Origin: Prochlorococcus sp. AG-402-K22
GTDB lineage: Bacteria > Cyanobacteriota > Cyanobacteriia > PCC-6307 > Cyanobiaceae
Length of the DNA: 58,968 nt
Reading direction: 5' to 3'
Assembly: GCA_003216755.1 (NCBI GenBank)
Contig: QCIJ01000011.1
Span: forward strand, 1 to 58,968
In this document: in pieces, positions 47,980 through 58,237 of the stretch
Numbering within the stretch: position 1 is the stretch's first letter
Layout: every line of letters starts with the position of its first letter
Notes under the pieces: generated by a model
The model's database searches: none
Told to the model about the DNA's origin: nothing
What the model saw: only the letters and a program-made list of their open reading frames with translations
Position numbers and translations under genes: made by a program

Positions 47980-49365
47980 TCAAATCATTGAATTAATATT
48001 CATTGCTTCATCAAATTCATCTTCGTTTAAATAACCTAATTTAAGTGTTGCCTCTTTTAAATTTAATGATTCTTTGAAAGCAAGGTTTGCAATTTCAGCT
48101 GCTTTTTCATAACCAACTTTTGGCACTATGGATGTAACTAACATGAGTGAATTTTCTAAATTTAACTTTATTTTTTTTTTATTAGGTTCCATCCCATCAA
48201 CTAATTTTATTCTGAAGTTTTCTATTGCATTTTTAAGTAATTTTAAACTTGTAAGAATATTAAATCCAATAAGAGGCTTATATTCATTCATCTGTAAAGT
48301 GCCGCTAGAATTTGCCATTGAAACTGCATATTCAAGACCCATTATCTGAGTACAAACCATTGATAAGGCTTCGCATTGAGTCGGATTAACTTTACCCGGC
48401 ATGATAGAACTTCCAGGTTCATTTTGAGGGATAATTAATTCATATATTCCTGATCTTGGACCAGAAGATAGAATTTTGATATCATTTGAAATTTTAAATA
48501 ATGCACCTGCTAATATTTTTATCTGACTCATTACTTGAGCTAGACGATCATGCGAGGCCATGATAGAAAAATTATTTTTTGATTTATAGAACATTAGATT
48601 AGTATCGTCGGAAATTGATTTTATAGACTCTTCACAAAATCCTTTTGGACAATTAATCCCTGTACCAACTGCAGTTCCTCCCAGAGGTAAGAAATACAAT
48701 TCATTCAGACTCATAATAATTGCATTTTCAGCATCTTTAAGTTGCTTTGACCATCCTGAGATTTCTTGCCCAAAAGTAAGTGGCACTGCATCTTGAAAAT
48801 GGGTTCTTCCTATCTTTATTAGGTCTTTCCATTCTTCACTTTTTTTATCAAGGATCTGCGTAAGTTCTCTTATCGTTGGAACTAAATTTTTGATTATTTC
48901 ATTAACAACAGATATTTGAATAGCTGCAGGAAAAGTATCATTAGTTGACTGAGATTTATTGACATCATCATTCGGATGAATTGGATGATGACTACCCAGC
49001 TCTGAATTTGTTTTTAATGCTGCAATATTTGAAATTACCTCATTTACATTCATATTTGTTTGCGTGCCACTACCTGTTTGCCAAACCTTTAAGGGAAACT
49101 GTGAATCATGAAGCCCATCAATTATTTCTGTACATGCCTCTACAATCAAATCTTTTTTTCTTTTATCTATTAACCCTAAATTGAAATTCGCAATTGAAGC
49201 AGCTTTTTTAATAAGGGTGAGTGAATAAATTAATTCAATTGGAATTAATTCTTCTCCAATAGAAAAATTTATTATCGATCTTTGTGTTTGAGCACCCCAC
49301 AAAGCTTTGATGGGAACCTCTATTGTTCCCATACTATCTTTTTCAATCCTAAAGTTTTTTGTCAT
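47980..49365 (-). CDS. fumC: Fumarate hydratase, class II
   Basis: A 461-residue fumarase that interconverts fumarate and malate. The signature SSIMPGKVNPTQCEA is present, with GSGTQTNMNVNEVI, SQSTNDTFPAA and GGTAVGTG. It converges with the helicase gene with 8 bp between stops. Class II fumarase is the oxygen-stable form expected in a phototroph. It takes up the fumarate released by PurB, encoded just upstream on the same strand. Confidence 0.96.
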   Translation of the reverse strand: MTKNFRIEKDSMGTIEVPIKALWGAQTQRSIINFSIGEELIPIELIYSLTLIKKAASIANFNLGLIDKRKKDLIVEACTEIIDGLHDSQFPLKVWQTGSGTQTNMNVNEVISNIAALKTNSELGSHHPIHPNDDVNKSQSTNDTFPAAIQISVVNEIIKNLVPTIRELTQILDKKSEEWKDLIKIGRTHFQDAVPLTFGQEISGWSKQLKDAENAIIMSLNELYFLPLGGTAVGTGINCPKGFCEESIKSISDDTNLMFYKSKNNFSIMASHDRLAQVMSQIKILAGALFKISNDIKILSSGPRSGIYELIIPQNEPGSSIMPGKVNPTQCEALSMVCTQIMGLEYAVSMANSSGTLQMNEYKPLIGFNILTSLKLLKNAIENFRIKLVDGMEPNKKKIKLNLENSLMLVTSIVPKVGYEKAAEIANLAFKESLNLKEATLKLGYLNEDEFDEAMNINSMI

Positions 49366-49413
49366 TATTCCTCTGAAAACACTGGTTTAACTTAGATAAG
49401 GTTTTCAGTAATC

Positions 49414-50709
49414 CTAGATACCTAACTTCTCCCATATTACACTTAAATTATTGAGATGAATTGAAGGATTAAAACATTCTTCCAAGTCTCCTTGATCAAT
49501 AAAATCCATTATTTCATTATCTTTTTCTATATTTTGTTTGAAATTCCCATTCTGAGTATTCCAGGCTTGATGCGCATTTTTTTGTACTAAGCTATAAGCC
49601 TTTTCTCTAGACAAGCCCTTCTCCACAAGCAAAAGTAAAACTTTCTGACTAAAGATTACACCACCATATATATTTAAATTTTTGAGCATATTTTTTGGAT
49701 AAACTTCCAAATTGCCTACTATATCTTTCATTTCCCTGAGCATAAAATGCAAACAGATTGATACGTCAGGTAACATGATACGCTCATTTGAACTATGGCT
49801 TATATCTCTTTCGTGCCAAAGTGGAACATTTTCCAGTGCTGCTAGGACGTAACTCCTCAAAATTCTTGCTAAACCGCTTACTCTTTCACTTCGAATAGGA
49901 TTTCTTTTATGAGGCATGGCAGAACTTCCTTTTTGCCCTTTTGTAAAGCCCTCCTCAACTTCTAAAACATCAGTTCTTTGTAAATTTCTGATTTCAGTTG
50001 CGAATCTATCTAGAGAAGCGCCAACTAGTGCAATAGTTTGCACATATTCTGCATGTCTGTCTCTCGATATAACCTGAGTACTTGCTGTATCTGGCTTTAA
50101 GCCGAGTAAATCACAAGTTAATTGTTCTACTTCGGGATTCGTATTAGCGTAAGTTCCCATTGCACCACTTATTTGTCCAATTGCTACAGATTCTTTCAGT
50201 ATTAACAATCTTTTTTTGTTCCTCATTATTTCTGCTAACCATCCAGCAAGTTTAAAACCAAAGGAAATTGGCTCCCCATGAATTGCATGAGATCTGCCAA
50301 TCATTAATGTATTTTTGTGCTTCCTTGCTAATAATCTGACTTCATTTTCTAGGTTCTCAATTTCTTCTAATAACAATTCGCAAGAATCTTTTAACTGAAG
50401 AGATAAGCCAGTATCAAGTACATCACTACTAGTCATGCCAACATGTATGTATCTTCCAGAATCTCCTACAAATTCATTAACGCTTGTAAGAAATGCTATA
50501 ACATCATGTTTAACTTCTTTCTCAATTTCTGTAATTCTAGATTCATCAAAATTTGCATTTGAACGTATCTCTTTCATGGCATTCTCAGGAATTTTTCCGA
50601 GAGAACAATTTGCTTCACATGCAGCTATTTCAACCTTAAGCCAACTCTGGAATTTTGCGCTTTCAGTCCAGATTTTCCCCATTTCGGGTAATGTGTAACG
50701 CTCGATCAC
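49414..50709 (-). CDS. purB: Adenylosuccinate lyase
   Basis: A 431-residue PurB, catalysing two fumarate-releasing steps of purine synthesis. The superfamily signature SSAMPHKRNPIRSE is present; GRYIHVGMTSSDVLDTG and IGRSHAIHGEPISFG hold the substrate-binding Ser and catalytic His. It shares ancestry with the adjacent fumC, but the sequences are distinct. It lies 48 bp upstream of fumC on the same strand, so cotranscription is likely. Confidence 0.97.
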   Translation of the reverse strand: MIERYTLPEMGKIWTESAKFQSWLKVEIAACEANCSLGKIPENAMKEIRSNANFDESRITEIEKEVKHDVIAFLTSVNEFVGDSGRYIHVGMTSSDVLDTGLSLQLKDSCELLLEEIENLENEVRLLARKHKNTLMIGRSHAIHGEPISFGFKLAGWLAEIMRNKKRLLILKESVAIGQISGAMGTYANTNPEVEQLTCDLLGLKPDTASTQVISRDRHAEYVQTIALVGASLDRFATEIRNLQRTDVLEVEEGFTKGQKGSSAMPHKRNPIRSERVSGLARILRSYVLAALENVPLWHERDISHSSNERIMLPDVSICLHFMLREMKDIVGNLEVYPKNMLKNLNIYGGVIFSQKVLLLLVEKGLSREKAYSLVQKNAHQAWNTQNGNFKQNIEKDNEIMDFIDQGDLEECFNPSIHLNNLSVIWEKLGI

Positions 50710-50989
50710 AATTTTTATTAATTATCAATTTAAACTTTATAACCAAAATCGAATTATTGCCCTATACCTTAAAGATGTACTTGCCATTGCACATATTTGC
50801 CTGATTATTTTTTTCTTATGTAACATTTTTCTGACTAATAAAGAAAGCTTAAATATAAAAATGTTTGCTTTTATTACTTTCATTAATAATAGGTAATTTT
50901 TTAGTTGTAATTTAAAATTAAAAGGTATTAAAAATTTGGATCTTAGTCTTGTAGAAGTTCATTTTTCAATTTTGTTTATTGATTAATAG
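50710..50989. other. AT-rich divergent spacer between purB and tlyA
   Basis: 280 bp without a credible coding frame. It should contain the promoters of purB (minus) and tlyA (plus). No strong inverted repeat or known RNA could be recognised. A PurR-like operator is not expected in this group, and none is seen. Confidence 0.45.
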
Positions 50990-51802
50990 ATGATTAAAAA
51001 AAGTAGATTAGACCTTTATCTTCTAAATGAAGGTTTATGTGAAACTCGTCAAAAAGCCCAAGGTTTAATTCTTGCGGGCAAGGTTAGAGATATCAATGGA
51101 AAAGTATTGGATAAACCTGGACAACAAGTATTAATTGGATCTGAATTTTCCATTGATTCCGAACCTATGTTTGTATCAAGGGGGGGCGAAAAATTATTGG
51201 AGGCATTTAAAAAACTTGAAATTAAAGTAAAAGATAAAATATGTATTGATGCAGGAATCTCTACTGGAGGATTTACTCACTGCTTATTGCAACAAGGAGC
51301 AAAGTTAGTTTATGGGATAGATGTTGGTTATGGACAGACTGCATGGAAGATTAGAAATAACCCAAAAGTCATACTTTTTGAACGAACTAATATTCGAAAT
51401 TTAAAACCTAATGATCTTTTATCTAAAAGTCTTGAATTACCAAATTTTGTAGTTGCTGATTTGTCTTTTATTTCATTAAAGTTAGTTTTTAATTCTATTT
51501 GTAATTTACTAGTAGGAGATTCTATAGAAGGAATATTTTTAATTAAACCTCAATTTGAGGTGGGTAAAGATAAAGTGAGTAAAGGTGGCGTTGTTCGCAA
51601 TCCTAAATTCCACACTGAGGCGATAGAGTCTGTTATTAAAGCTGCAAAGAATTCTCAATGGAATATTAAGAATTTGATAGCTTCTCCTTTAGTAGGTCCT
51701 GCTGGAAATCATGAATATCTAGCTTGGATGTGCTTAAGAAGTGAATCAAATCCAAAAATTAATAGTGAATATATACAAAATTTAGTAAATGAAACTCTTT
51801 GA
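50990..51802 (+). CDS. tlyA: TlyA family rRNA (cytidine-2'-O)-methyltransferase
   Basis: A 270-residue TlyA/hemolysin-A-type protein. An N-terminal S4 RNA-binding domain (about 1-60, SRLDLYLLNEGLCETRQKAQ) precedes an FtsJ-like SAM domain with FVSRGGEKLLEAF, DAGISTGGFTHCLLQQGA and VVADLSFISLKLVF. TlyA methylates ribose of C1409 (16S) and C1920 (23S) in actinobacteria; the old haemolysin name is misleading. It converges with glnB with one base between the stops. Confidence 0.92.
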   Translation: MIKKSRLDLYLLNEGLCETRQKAQGLILAGKVRDINGKVLDKPGQQVLIGSEFSIDSEPMFVSRGGEKLLEAFKKLEIKVKDKICIDAGISTGGFTHCLLQQGAKLVYGIDVGYGQTAWKIRNNPKVILFERTNIRNLKPNDLLSKSLELPNFVVADLSFISLKLVFNSICNLLVGDSIEGIFLIKPQFEVGKDKVSKGGVVRNPKFHTEAIESVIKAAKNSQWNIKNLIASPLVGPAGNHEYLAWMCLRSESNPKINSEYIQNLVNETL

Positions 51803-51803
51803 A

Positions 51804-52166
<363 letters not shown>

Positions 52167-52514
52167 TTAATTGTTTTTTTGGAAAACATCCATCATTGAA
52201 ATATCAGAAAAACATTTAATATCTAGGCCTGCATTCATGGCATCTTCAATTAATAATTTGGAGTTTTCCTCAGAAATAATTACTGTACTATTTGATAATG
52301 CTTCCCACTTATCATTCTCAAAGTGTGTTTGAAGCCATAACATTCCAATTGCACTGTTTGGTTGAAGGGATTTATTTAAGTTGTTATCGATAGTTATCAA
52401 ACAAATGTCCATTAATTTTTGTCTTTGAACTAAACACATATAACCCCTTTGAATGGCATTATGATTGTTACTATTGATACAAAAATAGGATTTCACAGGT
52501 TTTGACTTAGTCAA
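52167..52514 (-). CDS. Conserved-looking hypothetical protein upstream of glnB (115 residues)
   Basis: I do not recognise this protein. It has no signal peptide or membrane segment. The middle (YMCLVQRQKLMDICLITIDN) looks like beta strands with basic residues, and TVIISEENSKLLIEDAMNAG reads as a strand-helix unit. A lysine-rich N-terminus and two nearby Cys are present. Codon use and AT content match the neighbours, so it looks native. It lies 24 bp upstream of glnB on the same strand, and 79 bp from the divergent queF. Confidence 0.72.
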   Translation of the reverse strand: MTKSKPVKSYFCINSNNHNAIQRGYMCLVQRQKLMDICLITIDNNLNKSLQPNSAIGMLWLQTHFENDKWEALSNSTVIISEENSKLLIEDAMNAGLDIKCFSDISMMDVFQKNN

Positions 52515-52593
52515 TTGTAATACTTTGGGCTTTCTTAGAATTTTGCGAATTTTGGTCTTTTTATATAGGTTAAGTAAATAAGTTCCATTAAAA

Positions 52594-53004
52594 ATGAGTA
52601 CAGCTAAATTAGATGATTCGACACAAAGACCATTATATGGTGAGAGAATTATTGAAGAATCAAAAATAATTTGTTTCGAGAACCCAAATAAAAAAAGAAT
52701 TTATGAAATTTCTATCCAGTTACCCGAATTCACATGTAAGTGCCCCTTTTCTGGTTATCCAGATTTTGCAAAGCTAAATATTGTTTATCAACCAAATTTG
52801 AGAGTCTATGAGTTGAAGTCTCTAAAGCTTTATATTAATAGTTTTAGAGATATGAAAATATCACATGAGGAGGTTGTTAATAGAATTATGGATGATTTAT
52901 TGAATGCAGGATCACCTCACTGGATACATTTAAATGCTGCATTTAACCCGAGAGGGAACGTTTCTATGCAATTGGATATTTTTAGTGGACAGAAAAAATA
53001 TTAA
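52594..53004 (+). CDS. queF: NADPH-dependent preQ0 reductase
   Basis: A 136-residue unimodular QueF, which reduces 7-cyano-7-deazaguanine to preQ1 in queuosine synthesis. Catalytic Cys50 and Asp57 lie in [15 protein letters not shown]. The QueF-specific NADPH motif is ELKSLK at residues 73-78. [14 protein letters not shown] near the C-terminus is typical. Its stop overlaps the convergent ccs1 stop by 4 bp. Confidence 0.95.
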   Translation: MSTAKLDDSTQRPLYGERIIEESKIICFENPNKKRIYEISIQLPEFTCKCPFSGYPDFAKLNIVYQPNLRVYELKSLKLYINSFRDMKISHEEVVNRIMDDLLNAGSPHWIHLNAAFNPRGNVSMQLDIFSGQKKY

Positions 53005-54287
53005 AAATTTTTTATTTCTTCTGATATTTTAAAAAATTCTTTTTTAAAACCAACTAGATTTTTATTGCTTAGACCTCCAATGGATAAATTTTGTGATTCT
53101 TCATTTACAAGAATCCATAATTGGTTAGTAGGTATAAGACTTATTATTGTTCCAAATATAATTAATATAAAAGAAAAGTAAATAAATGGTATAGACGGAT
53201 CATTTTTAATTATTAATCCGCTGCTGGGGATTATTTTTTTCAGAGATACTTTTGAAGAGTTAACTTCCAAAGGATCTTCATTGATATAGAGATTTTTTCC
53301 TGAAAAATTTTCTACATTGGAAATTTTAAGTGGACCATTCTCATTATCTATTGTTAAAAGGAAATTTTTTTTATTCTCTGAACCTAATTCAACTAAAACT
53401 CCCCAAACTTGATTTCCGATTTCAGGAATCTCCTTTAACTGTAATTGATAAAGGATATTATCTATTTCTAAAACAACATTTGATATTGCCCAATCAGCTT
53501 GATAAATAGTTAATCCTTTAAACCTTATTGGGTGATTAACTTTGGCAGTTTTTATTTCATTTAATTTTAAATCTTCAGAAGAAAAATCTAACTTTGAAAT
53601 AAACTGTTTGGGTATACCATCACTTTCTCGTTCTATAGAAAAATCAACTAATTTTACTTTGGCTTTTGAGTTCGTGCTCTCATTAATAAGATCTAAGCTT
53701 TCCCCAGGCAACAAATATTGTTCTTTTGTTTGACTTGTAAAACTCCCATATGCCGAACCTATAAGTAGTACTATTAATCCAATATGTACAACTAAAGGAC
53801 CTATTTTTCCAATTAAGCCTCTTCTTGCAGAAATATGACTTTTAAATTTGTATGTTTCCCATCCTCTTTTTTTAAGTAATAAATTAGCTTTGGAAATGTA
53901 GTCTGCATCTTTATTGATTTGGTGACTCGACGATAATTGCAGATTGCTGAATTTTTTTTCGCTCTTATATTCAATCCATTTTATAGAAGCTTTTAAGGAA
54001 GGAATTTGTCTCCTAAAACTACAAGCTGCTAGAGAAATGCAAAGAAGAATTAATGCTAATAAAAACCAAAAGCTTGTATATATGTGATCCAATTGAATTC
54101 TTAAGACTTTTTCGCCATTTAAAAATCCCAAAATAGGAGCGTCATCGAAAATATCAATGTAGAATTTTTTATTACTACCTTGAGGTATGAAAGTTCCTAT
54201 GCCACTTGATATGGCTATGAAGATTATAAGTGATATAGCGAATCTTAAACTAGATATTTTTAAAATTAAATTCTTAAAAATAATCAT
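53001..54287 (-). CDS. ccs1: Cytochrome c biogenesis protein Ccs1/ResB
   Basis: A 428-residue membrane protein of the system II cytochrome c synthase. The N-terminus has a helix pair ([20 protein letters not shown] and the next around residues 66-85), a third helix near 160-180 ([20 protein letters not shown]) with a conserved His, and a large lumenal domain before the last helix. With CcsA (not in this window) it delivers haem to apocytochromes in the thylakoid lumen. It starts directly after the ccdA stop, and the two function together. Confidence 0.92.
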   Translation of the reverse strand: MIIFKNLILKISSLRFAISLIIFIAISSGIGTFIPQGSNKKFYIDIFDDAPILGFLNGEKVLRIQLDHIYTSFWFLLALILLCISLAACSFRRQIPSLKASIKWIEYKSEKKFSNLQLSSSHQINKDADYISKANLLLKKRGWETYKFKSHISARRGLIGKIGPLVVHIGLIVLLIGSAYGSFTSQTKEQYLLPGESLDLINESTNSKAKVKLVDFSIERESDGIPKQFISKLDFSSEDLKLNEIKTAKVNHPIRFKGLTIYQADWAISNVVLEIDNILYQLQLKEIPEIGNQVWGVLVELGSENKKNFLLTIDNENGPLKISNVENFSGKNLYINEDPLEVNSSKVSLKKIIPSSGLIIKNDPSIPFIYFSFILIIFGTIISLIPTNQLWILVNEESQNLSIGGLSNKNLVGFKKEFFKISEEIKNF

Positions 54288-54944
54288 TTAAATCCAATTT
54301 GAGAATAAATTTAATAATCCTAGGGAAACTAAAAATATTCCACTTAAAGTAGGAATTATTTGACTAAATTTCCTGAGCTCTAAAAATTTTTTTAAGTTTT
54401 CTGCTGTAGCTCCAGCAATGATTAAAGGAGTTACTTGGCCTACTCCAAAGAAAAATAAAAAAATAATTGAGATTGACGGGTTTTTGGCTTGCGATACCCA
54501 AGCTAGAAGAGTTGCTAAAACTGGAGTAATGCAAGGTGAAGAGGCTAGTCCAAAAGTAGTTCCTATCGCAAAAGGTGCTAAAAAGGATGGTATTTTATCT
54601 TCAATTATTTCTAAATCAGGTCCATTAGGGAACTGAAACTTTAGAATTCCTAGTAAATTTAAACCCATAATTATTGCTATCAAGGCAACTACTGAGGTGT
54701 AATAAGATGGTATTTGCCCGTAGATTTTTCCTAAGAATCCACTGGCAGCCCCTAATGCAACTAGTGAAAAAACAACTCCTCCTGAAAAACTAATAAGTTT
54801 AAATTTATTTTTCTCTGTTCCTCCTATATAAGCAATTGTGACTGGAAGTAATGATATCGAACATGGCCCCAAACTCGTTAAAAGTCCTGCGCTGAAGACC
54901 AAAAAAATAGTAAATGGGCCAGGATTATTAAGACCATTTTGCAT
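54288..54944 (-). CDS. ccdA: Thiol-disulfide transporter CcdA
   Basis: A 218-residue membrane protein with six hydrophobic segments. The paired redox cysteines are in SLGPCSISLLP and ASSPCITPVLA, the DsbD/CcdA signature. It passes reducing power across the thylakoid membrane so apocytochrome haem-binding cysteines stay reduced, and its gene abuts ccs1 with no gap. It lies in an order ftsW-ccdA-ccs1 on the minus strand. Confidence 0.93.
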   Translation of the reverse strand: MQNGLNNPGPFTIFLVFSAGLLTSLGPCSISLLPVTIAYIGGTEKNKFKLISFSGGVVFSLVALGAASGFLGKIYGQIPSYYTSVVALIAIIMGLNLLGILKFQFPNGPDLEIIEDKIPSFLAPFAIGTTFGLASSPCITPVLATLLAWVSQAKNPSISIIFLFFFGVGQVTPLIIAGATAENLKKFLELRKFSQIIPTLSGIFLVSLGLLNLFSNWI

Positions 54945-55026
54945 AAGCAGATTACCCTTTTGAGATAATTCTGAAATAACTAAATTAAATGATTCGATAG
55001 CTTGCCTTAAATTCCTTAAATTCTAA

Positions 55027-56262
55027 CTAATTAAGAGTCTTTCGTGTATTAATCATACCTATGAATCCTGTTGATTCTAATGAACATCTTAGTAACATTC
55101 CTGCAATAAAAAAAGAAGCAACTAATGAATTCCCACCATAACTTATAAAAGGTAGTGGTAAGCCTGTTGTAGGCATTGAACCTGTTGCTACAGCAATATG
55201 CATTATTGATTGACCTGTTAACAATACAGCACATCCGATAGCAACCAATTTTGTATAGTTATTCCTGCACTTAAGAGCAATTCTTAGGCTTATATAAGAG
55301 AAAATTGCTAAGAATACCAAGAATAAACTACATCCTAACAAACCAAATTCTTCTGCAAATATGGCAAAAATAAAATCTGTGTACATAAATGGTAGGTATT
55401 GTAATTTTTGTATAGAAAGCCCAAAACCTTGTCCGAATAGACCTCCTGAACCTATAGCTAATAAACTCTGAACCAATTGAAACCCACTTTCCTGTTGATC
55501 TTTCCAAGGATTAATAAATGAACTAACTCTAAGTTTTTGATATTCGTTAGTAAGGATACTAAAACAACCAGTAATTAGACCTAATGAAGCAAATGAGGCA
55601 AGAGAGCTAAGTTTTACTCCTCCGCATAAACCCATTACCCAAAAAAGAATTCCAGTTAATGATGCAGTACTTAAATTAGGCTGCTTTAGTATTAATAAAA
55701 TTAATAAACCAAATGAGATTATTGTTATTAATTTTTTATCATTCTTAATCAGATTCCAATGAGCGAAAAGGTTAGAAGCTTCTAGAATTAAAAAAGGTTT
55801 AATTAATTCAGATGGTTGCAGACGTAAATTTCCTAGTACTAGCCATCTTGAAGATCCGTTAACTGTAATTCCAGTAATATTGGTTAGGAATATTAAAAAT
55901 AAAAAAATAAAAAAAATAATTCTTGAAAACTTTAAAAGATTTCTAATATTTGTATTAAGAACGAAATAAAATAGACCAATTCCTGGAATTGTCCAAATAA
56001 TTTGTTTTTTTAAGAAGTAAGCCCAATTTCCCATTTCCCTACTAGCCACCCACCAACTTGATGATCCAAGAATGCATATTCCTAATATTGACCAAATCCC
56101 AACGAGCATAACGATGATTTTTGCCTCATAAGGCCATATTTTCCAAGGCAAGGGAAATATAGACTCTATTAAATTATTTTGATTCTTTTTGTTATAAGAA
56201 CTAAGGTTTTTTATTCTTTTAGAAGTTCTTTTATATTTTATTTTTTCTTGACTTATCTCCAA
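55027..56262 (-). CDS. ftsW: SEDS family cell division protein FtsW
   Basis: A 411-residue SEDS glycosyltransferase with about ten membrane helices. Typical blocks are NGSSRWLVLGNLRLQPSELI, TDFIFAIFAEEFGLLG and GLPLPFISYGGNSLVASF. The family polymerises peptidoglycan with partner penicillin-binding proteins; FtsW acts at the septum, RodA along the sides. I favour FtsW from sequence impression; RodA cannot be fully excluded. A basic, Asn/Lys-rich cytoplasmic extension of about 40 residues precedes the first helix. Confidence 0.87.
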   Translation of the reverse strand: MEISQEKIKYKRTSKRIKNLSSYNKKNQNNLIESIFPLPWKIWPYEAKIIVMLVGIWSILGICILGSSSWWVASREMGNWAYFLKKQIIWTIPGIGLFYFVLNTNIRNLLKFSRIIFFIFLFLIFLTNITGITVNGSSRWLVLGNLRLQPSELIKPFLILEASNLFAHWNLIKNDKKLITIISFGLLILLILKQPNLSTASLTGILFWVMGLCGGVKLSSLASFASLGLITGCFSILTNEYQKLRVSSFINPWKDQQESGFQLVQSLLAIGSGGLFGQGFGLSIQKLQYLPFMYTDFIFAIFAEEFGLLGCSLFLVFLAIFSYISLRIALKCRNNYTKLVAIGCAVLLTGQSIMHIAVATGSMPTTGLPLPFISYGGNSLVASFFIAGMLLRCSLESTGFIGMINTRKTLN

Positions 56263-56460
56263 TTTTTTAGATGTATATGTACTATTGAGACGTTAAATTG
56301 AGATTTTGCCAAGTCTTTTATTAACGTTTTAAAGAGTTAAAGCGATTCAAAAGATGACTTTTCATAATTTTTATTCTTGAAGAATAAAGTAAAAAATGGT
56401 CTATAGATTCATTATAAATTTTAAGAATTAATTTTTTATAAAAAAAAACTAGCTAAAAGG

Positions 56461-56520
56461 CCCCTCTCCGTGATAGATTCCGTGAGTTTATATACTTACT
56501 TCAAACCATTTCAGAGGGGG
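56461..56520 (+). promoter_or_regulatory. Leader hairpin over the atpI ribosome binding site (candidate)
   Basis: CCCCTCT (56461-56467) can pair with AGAGGGG (56513-56519). The 3' arm contains the GAGG of the atpI Shine-Dalgarno sequence, which ends 10 nt before the ATG at 56531. A second stem, GTGAGT/ACTTAC (56482-56487 with 56494-56499), fits inside the loop. These GC stretches stand out in AT-rich DNA. Pairing would hide the ribosome site of the first ATP-synthase gene. Function is inference; another reading is a terminator for an upstream RNA. Confidence 0.4.
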
Positions 56521-56530
56521 TTTCTAATCT

Positions 56531-57007
56531 ATGTTCACATCAGTGGACTCAAATAGAAAAAAACTTGAGCATCCTTCTAAGGAGAATGTTCAAATTCCTC
56601 AATCCCTTGATAATTCGATCATCAAAGAAAGCAAATATGGCATTTCCAGTCAAATAGAAAATTTCCTTTCTCAAAATGATGAATACACAAAATTGCAATT
56701 AAAAATTTTTGGAATTACTTTTGTTGTCTCTATTTTGGTGGCTTCAATAACTGCAATTTTTCTTGGATTTGTTTTTGGTTTTAGTATTTTTATAGGTTCA
56801 ATTGCCGGTATTTTTTACTTACGTTTGCTTGCTAAAAGTGTAGGAAAACTTGGTAAAGAATCATCAGGTGTTTCAAAATTGCAACTATTAGTTCCAGTTT
56901 GCCTCTTTATCTTTGCGAGCAAGCTAGGATCCTTGGATATTTTTCCTGCAATGATAGGTTTTTTTATTTATAAACCTTCACTCATTTTTTATTTTTCACG
57001 TTCTTAA
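56531..57007 (+). CDS. atpI: ATP synthase assembly protein I (Atp1)
   Basis: A 158-residue AtpI-like membrane protein. About 60 polar N-terminal residues precede hydrophobic segments (FGITFVVSILVASITAIFLG and a second starting around residue 85). Two further short ones follow near the C-terminus. It is the first gene of the cyanobacterial atp operon and helps assemble the c-ring. A strong GAGGGGG ribosome site lies upstream. The order atpI-B-E-G-F identifies it despite low conservation. Confidence 0.9.
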   Translation: MFTSVDSNRKKLEHPSKENVQIPQSLDNSIIKESKYGISSQIENFLSQNDEYTKLQLKIFGITFVVSILVASITAIFLGFVFGFSIFIGSIAGIFYLRLLAKSVGKLGKESSGVSKLQLLVPVCLFIFASKLGSLDIFPAMIGFFIYKPSLIFYFSRS

Positions 57008-57029
57008 GTAAATTTTTTTTTCAAATCAA

Positions 57030-57755
57030 ATGTTCTTTAATTCCTTGCTAACAAATTTTGCAGCATTAGAAGTTGGTCAACATCTTTATTGGCAAATTGG
57101 AAATATCAGACTTCATGGACAGGTATTTTTGACATCTTGGATTTTATTAGGAGCGTTATTAGTTTTTATTTCTTTAGGAACTAAAAAAATGGAAAATGAT
57201 CCTAAAGGCCTTCAAAACCTGCTTGAGTTTCTCTGGGATTACATAAGAGATCTTGCTAGAACGCAAATAGGTGAAAAAGTTTATAGAGATTGGATGCCAT
57301 TTATAGGTACTTTATTTTTATTCGTCTTTGTTAGTAATTGGGGAGGAGCTTTAATTCCTTGGAGATTGATTAAATTACCAAGTGGAGAGTTGGGAGCACC
57401 TACTGCAGATATCAATACAACAATAGCCTTGGCTCTATTGGTTTCACTTTCTTATTTCTATGCCGGTTTAAGCAATAAAGGTTGGAGATACTTTGAATAC
57501 TATGTACACCCGACTCCTATTATGCTTCCTTTTAAAATTCTAGAGGACTTTACTAAACCTTTATCACTTTCTTTCAGGTTATTTGGAAATATTTTGGCTG
57601 ATGAACTTGTTGTTGGTGTTTTAGTCTTTTTAGTTCCACTAATTTTACCTATACCTGTTATGTTTCTAGGTTTGTTTACTAGTGCAATTCAGGCATTGAT
57701 TTTCGCGACTCTAGCTGCCTACTACATTGGAGAAGCTGTTGAAGAACATCATTAG
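57030..57755 (+). CDS. atpB: ATP synthase subunit a
   Basis: A 241-residue F0 subunit a. It forms the proton half-channels against the c-ring. The essential Arg lies in [19 protein letters not shown], and [18 protein letters not shown] is the typical C-terminal helix. [20 protein letters not shown] marks the early helices. The gene naming follows the cyanobacterial/chloroplast convention (atpI in plastids). It lies 22 bp after atpI. Confidence 0.97.
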   Translation: MFFNSLLTNFAALEVGQHLYWQIGNIRLHGQVFLTSWILLGALLVFISLGTKKMENDPKGLQNLLEFLWDYIRDLARTQIGEKVYRDWMPFIGTLFLFVFVSNWGGALIPWRLIKLPSGELGAPTADINTTIALALLVSLSYFYAGLSNKGWRYFEYYVHPTPIMLPFKILEDFTKPLSLSFRLFGNILADELVVGVLVFLVPLILPIPVMFLGLFTSAIQALIFATLAAYYIGEAVEEHH

Positions 57756-57788
57756 CTTTCTTTGACTACATTCAGGCGCTTTTACAAA

Positions 57789-57842
57789 GGGTCTGTAATC
57801 TGGCAAAATATTTAATCGCGTAGGTCTGAAATTATCAGACCC
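57789..57842 (+). promoter_or_regulatory. Alternative hairpins in the atpB-atpE spacer (candidate)
   Basis: GGTCTG (57823-57828) pairs with CAGACC (57836-57841) around a 7-nt loop. A second copy, GGGTCTG (57789-57795), can pair with CAGACCC (57836-57842) instead. Only one can form at a time. The element lies in the 166-bp spacer just before atpE, the gene whose product is needed in the greatest copy number in F0. It could set atpE translation or mRNA stability, or mark a processing point. The remaining spacer has no clear gene. Confidence 0.45.
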
Positions 57843-57903
57843 ATTCTTAAATTTAGAGGATGTCCAAGCGTGTATGACAAAAAAGATTTATCAAAAGTAT
57901 TAA

Positions 57904-58167
<264 letters not shown>

Positions 58168-58237
58168 AAGTTAATATTGCTTCTATATCCTTACTAGCAA
58201 TTTTTTAAATTTAATTTTTTAACTTCAACTGAATCAT

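Noticed and set aside
52515..52593. NtcA box (GTA-N8-TAC) upstream of the glnB transcription unit
   Set aside because: Both strands were read; no GTA and TAC pair has the right spacing.
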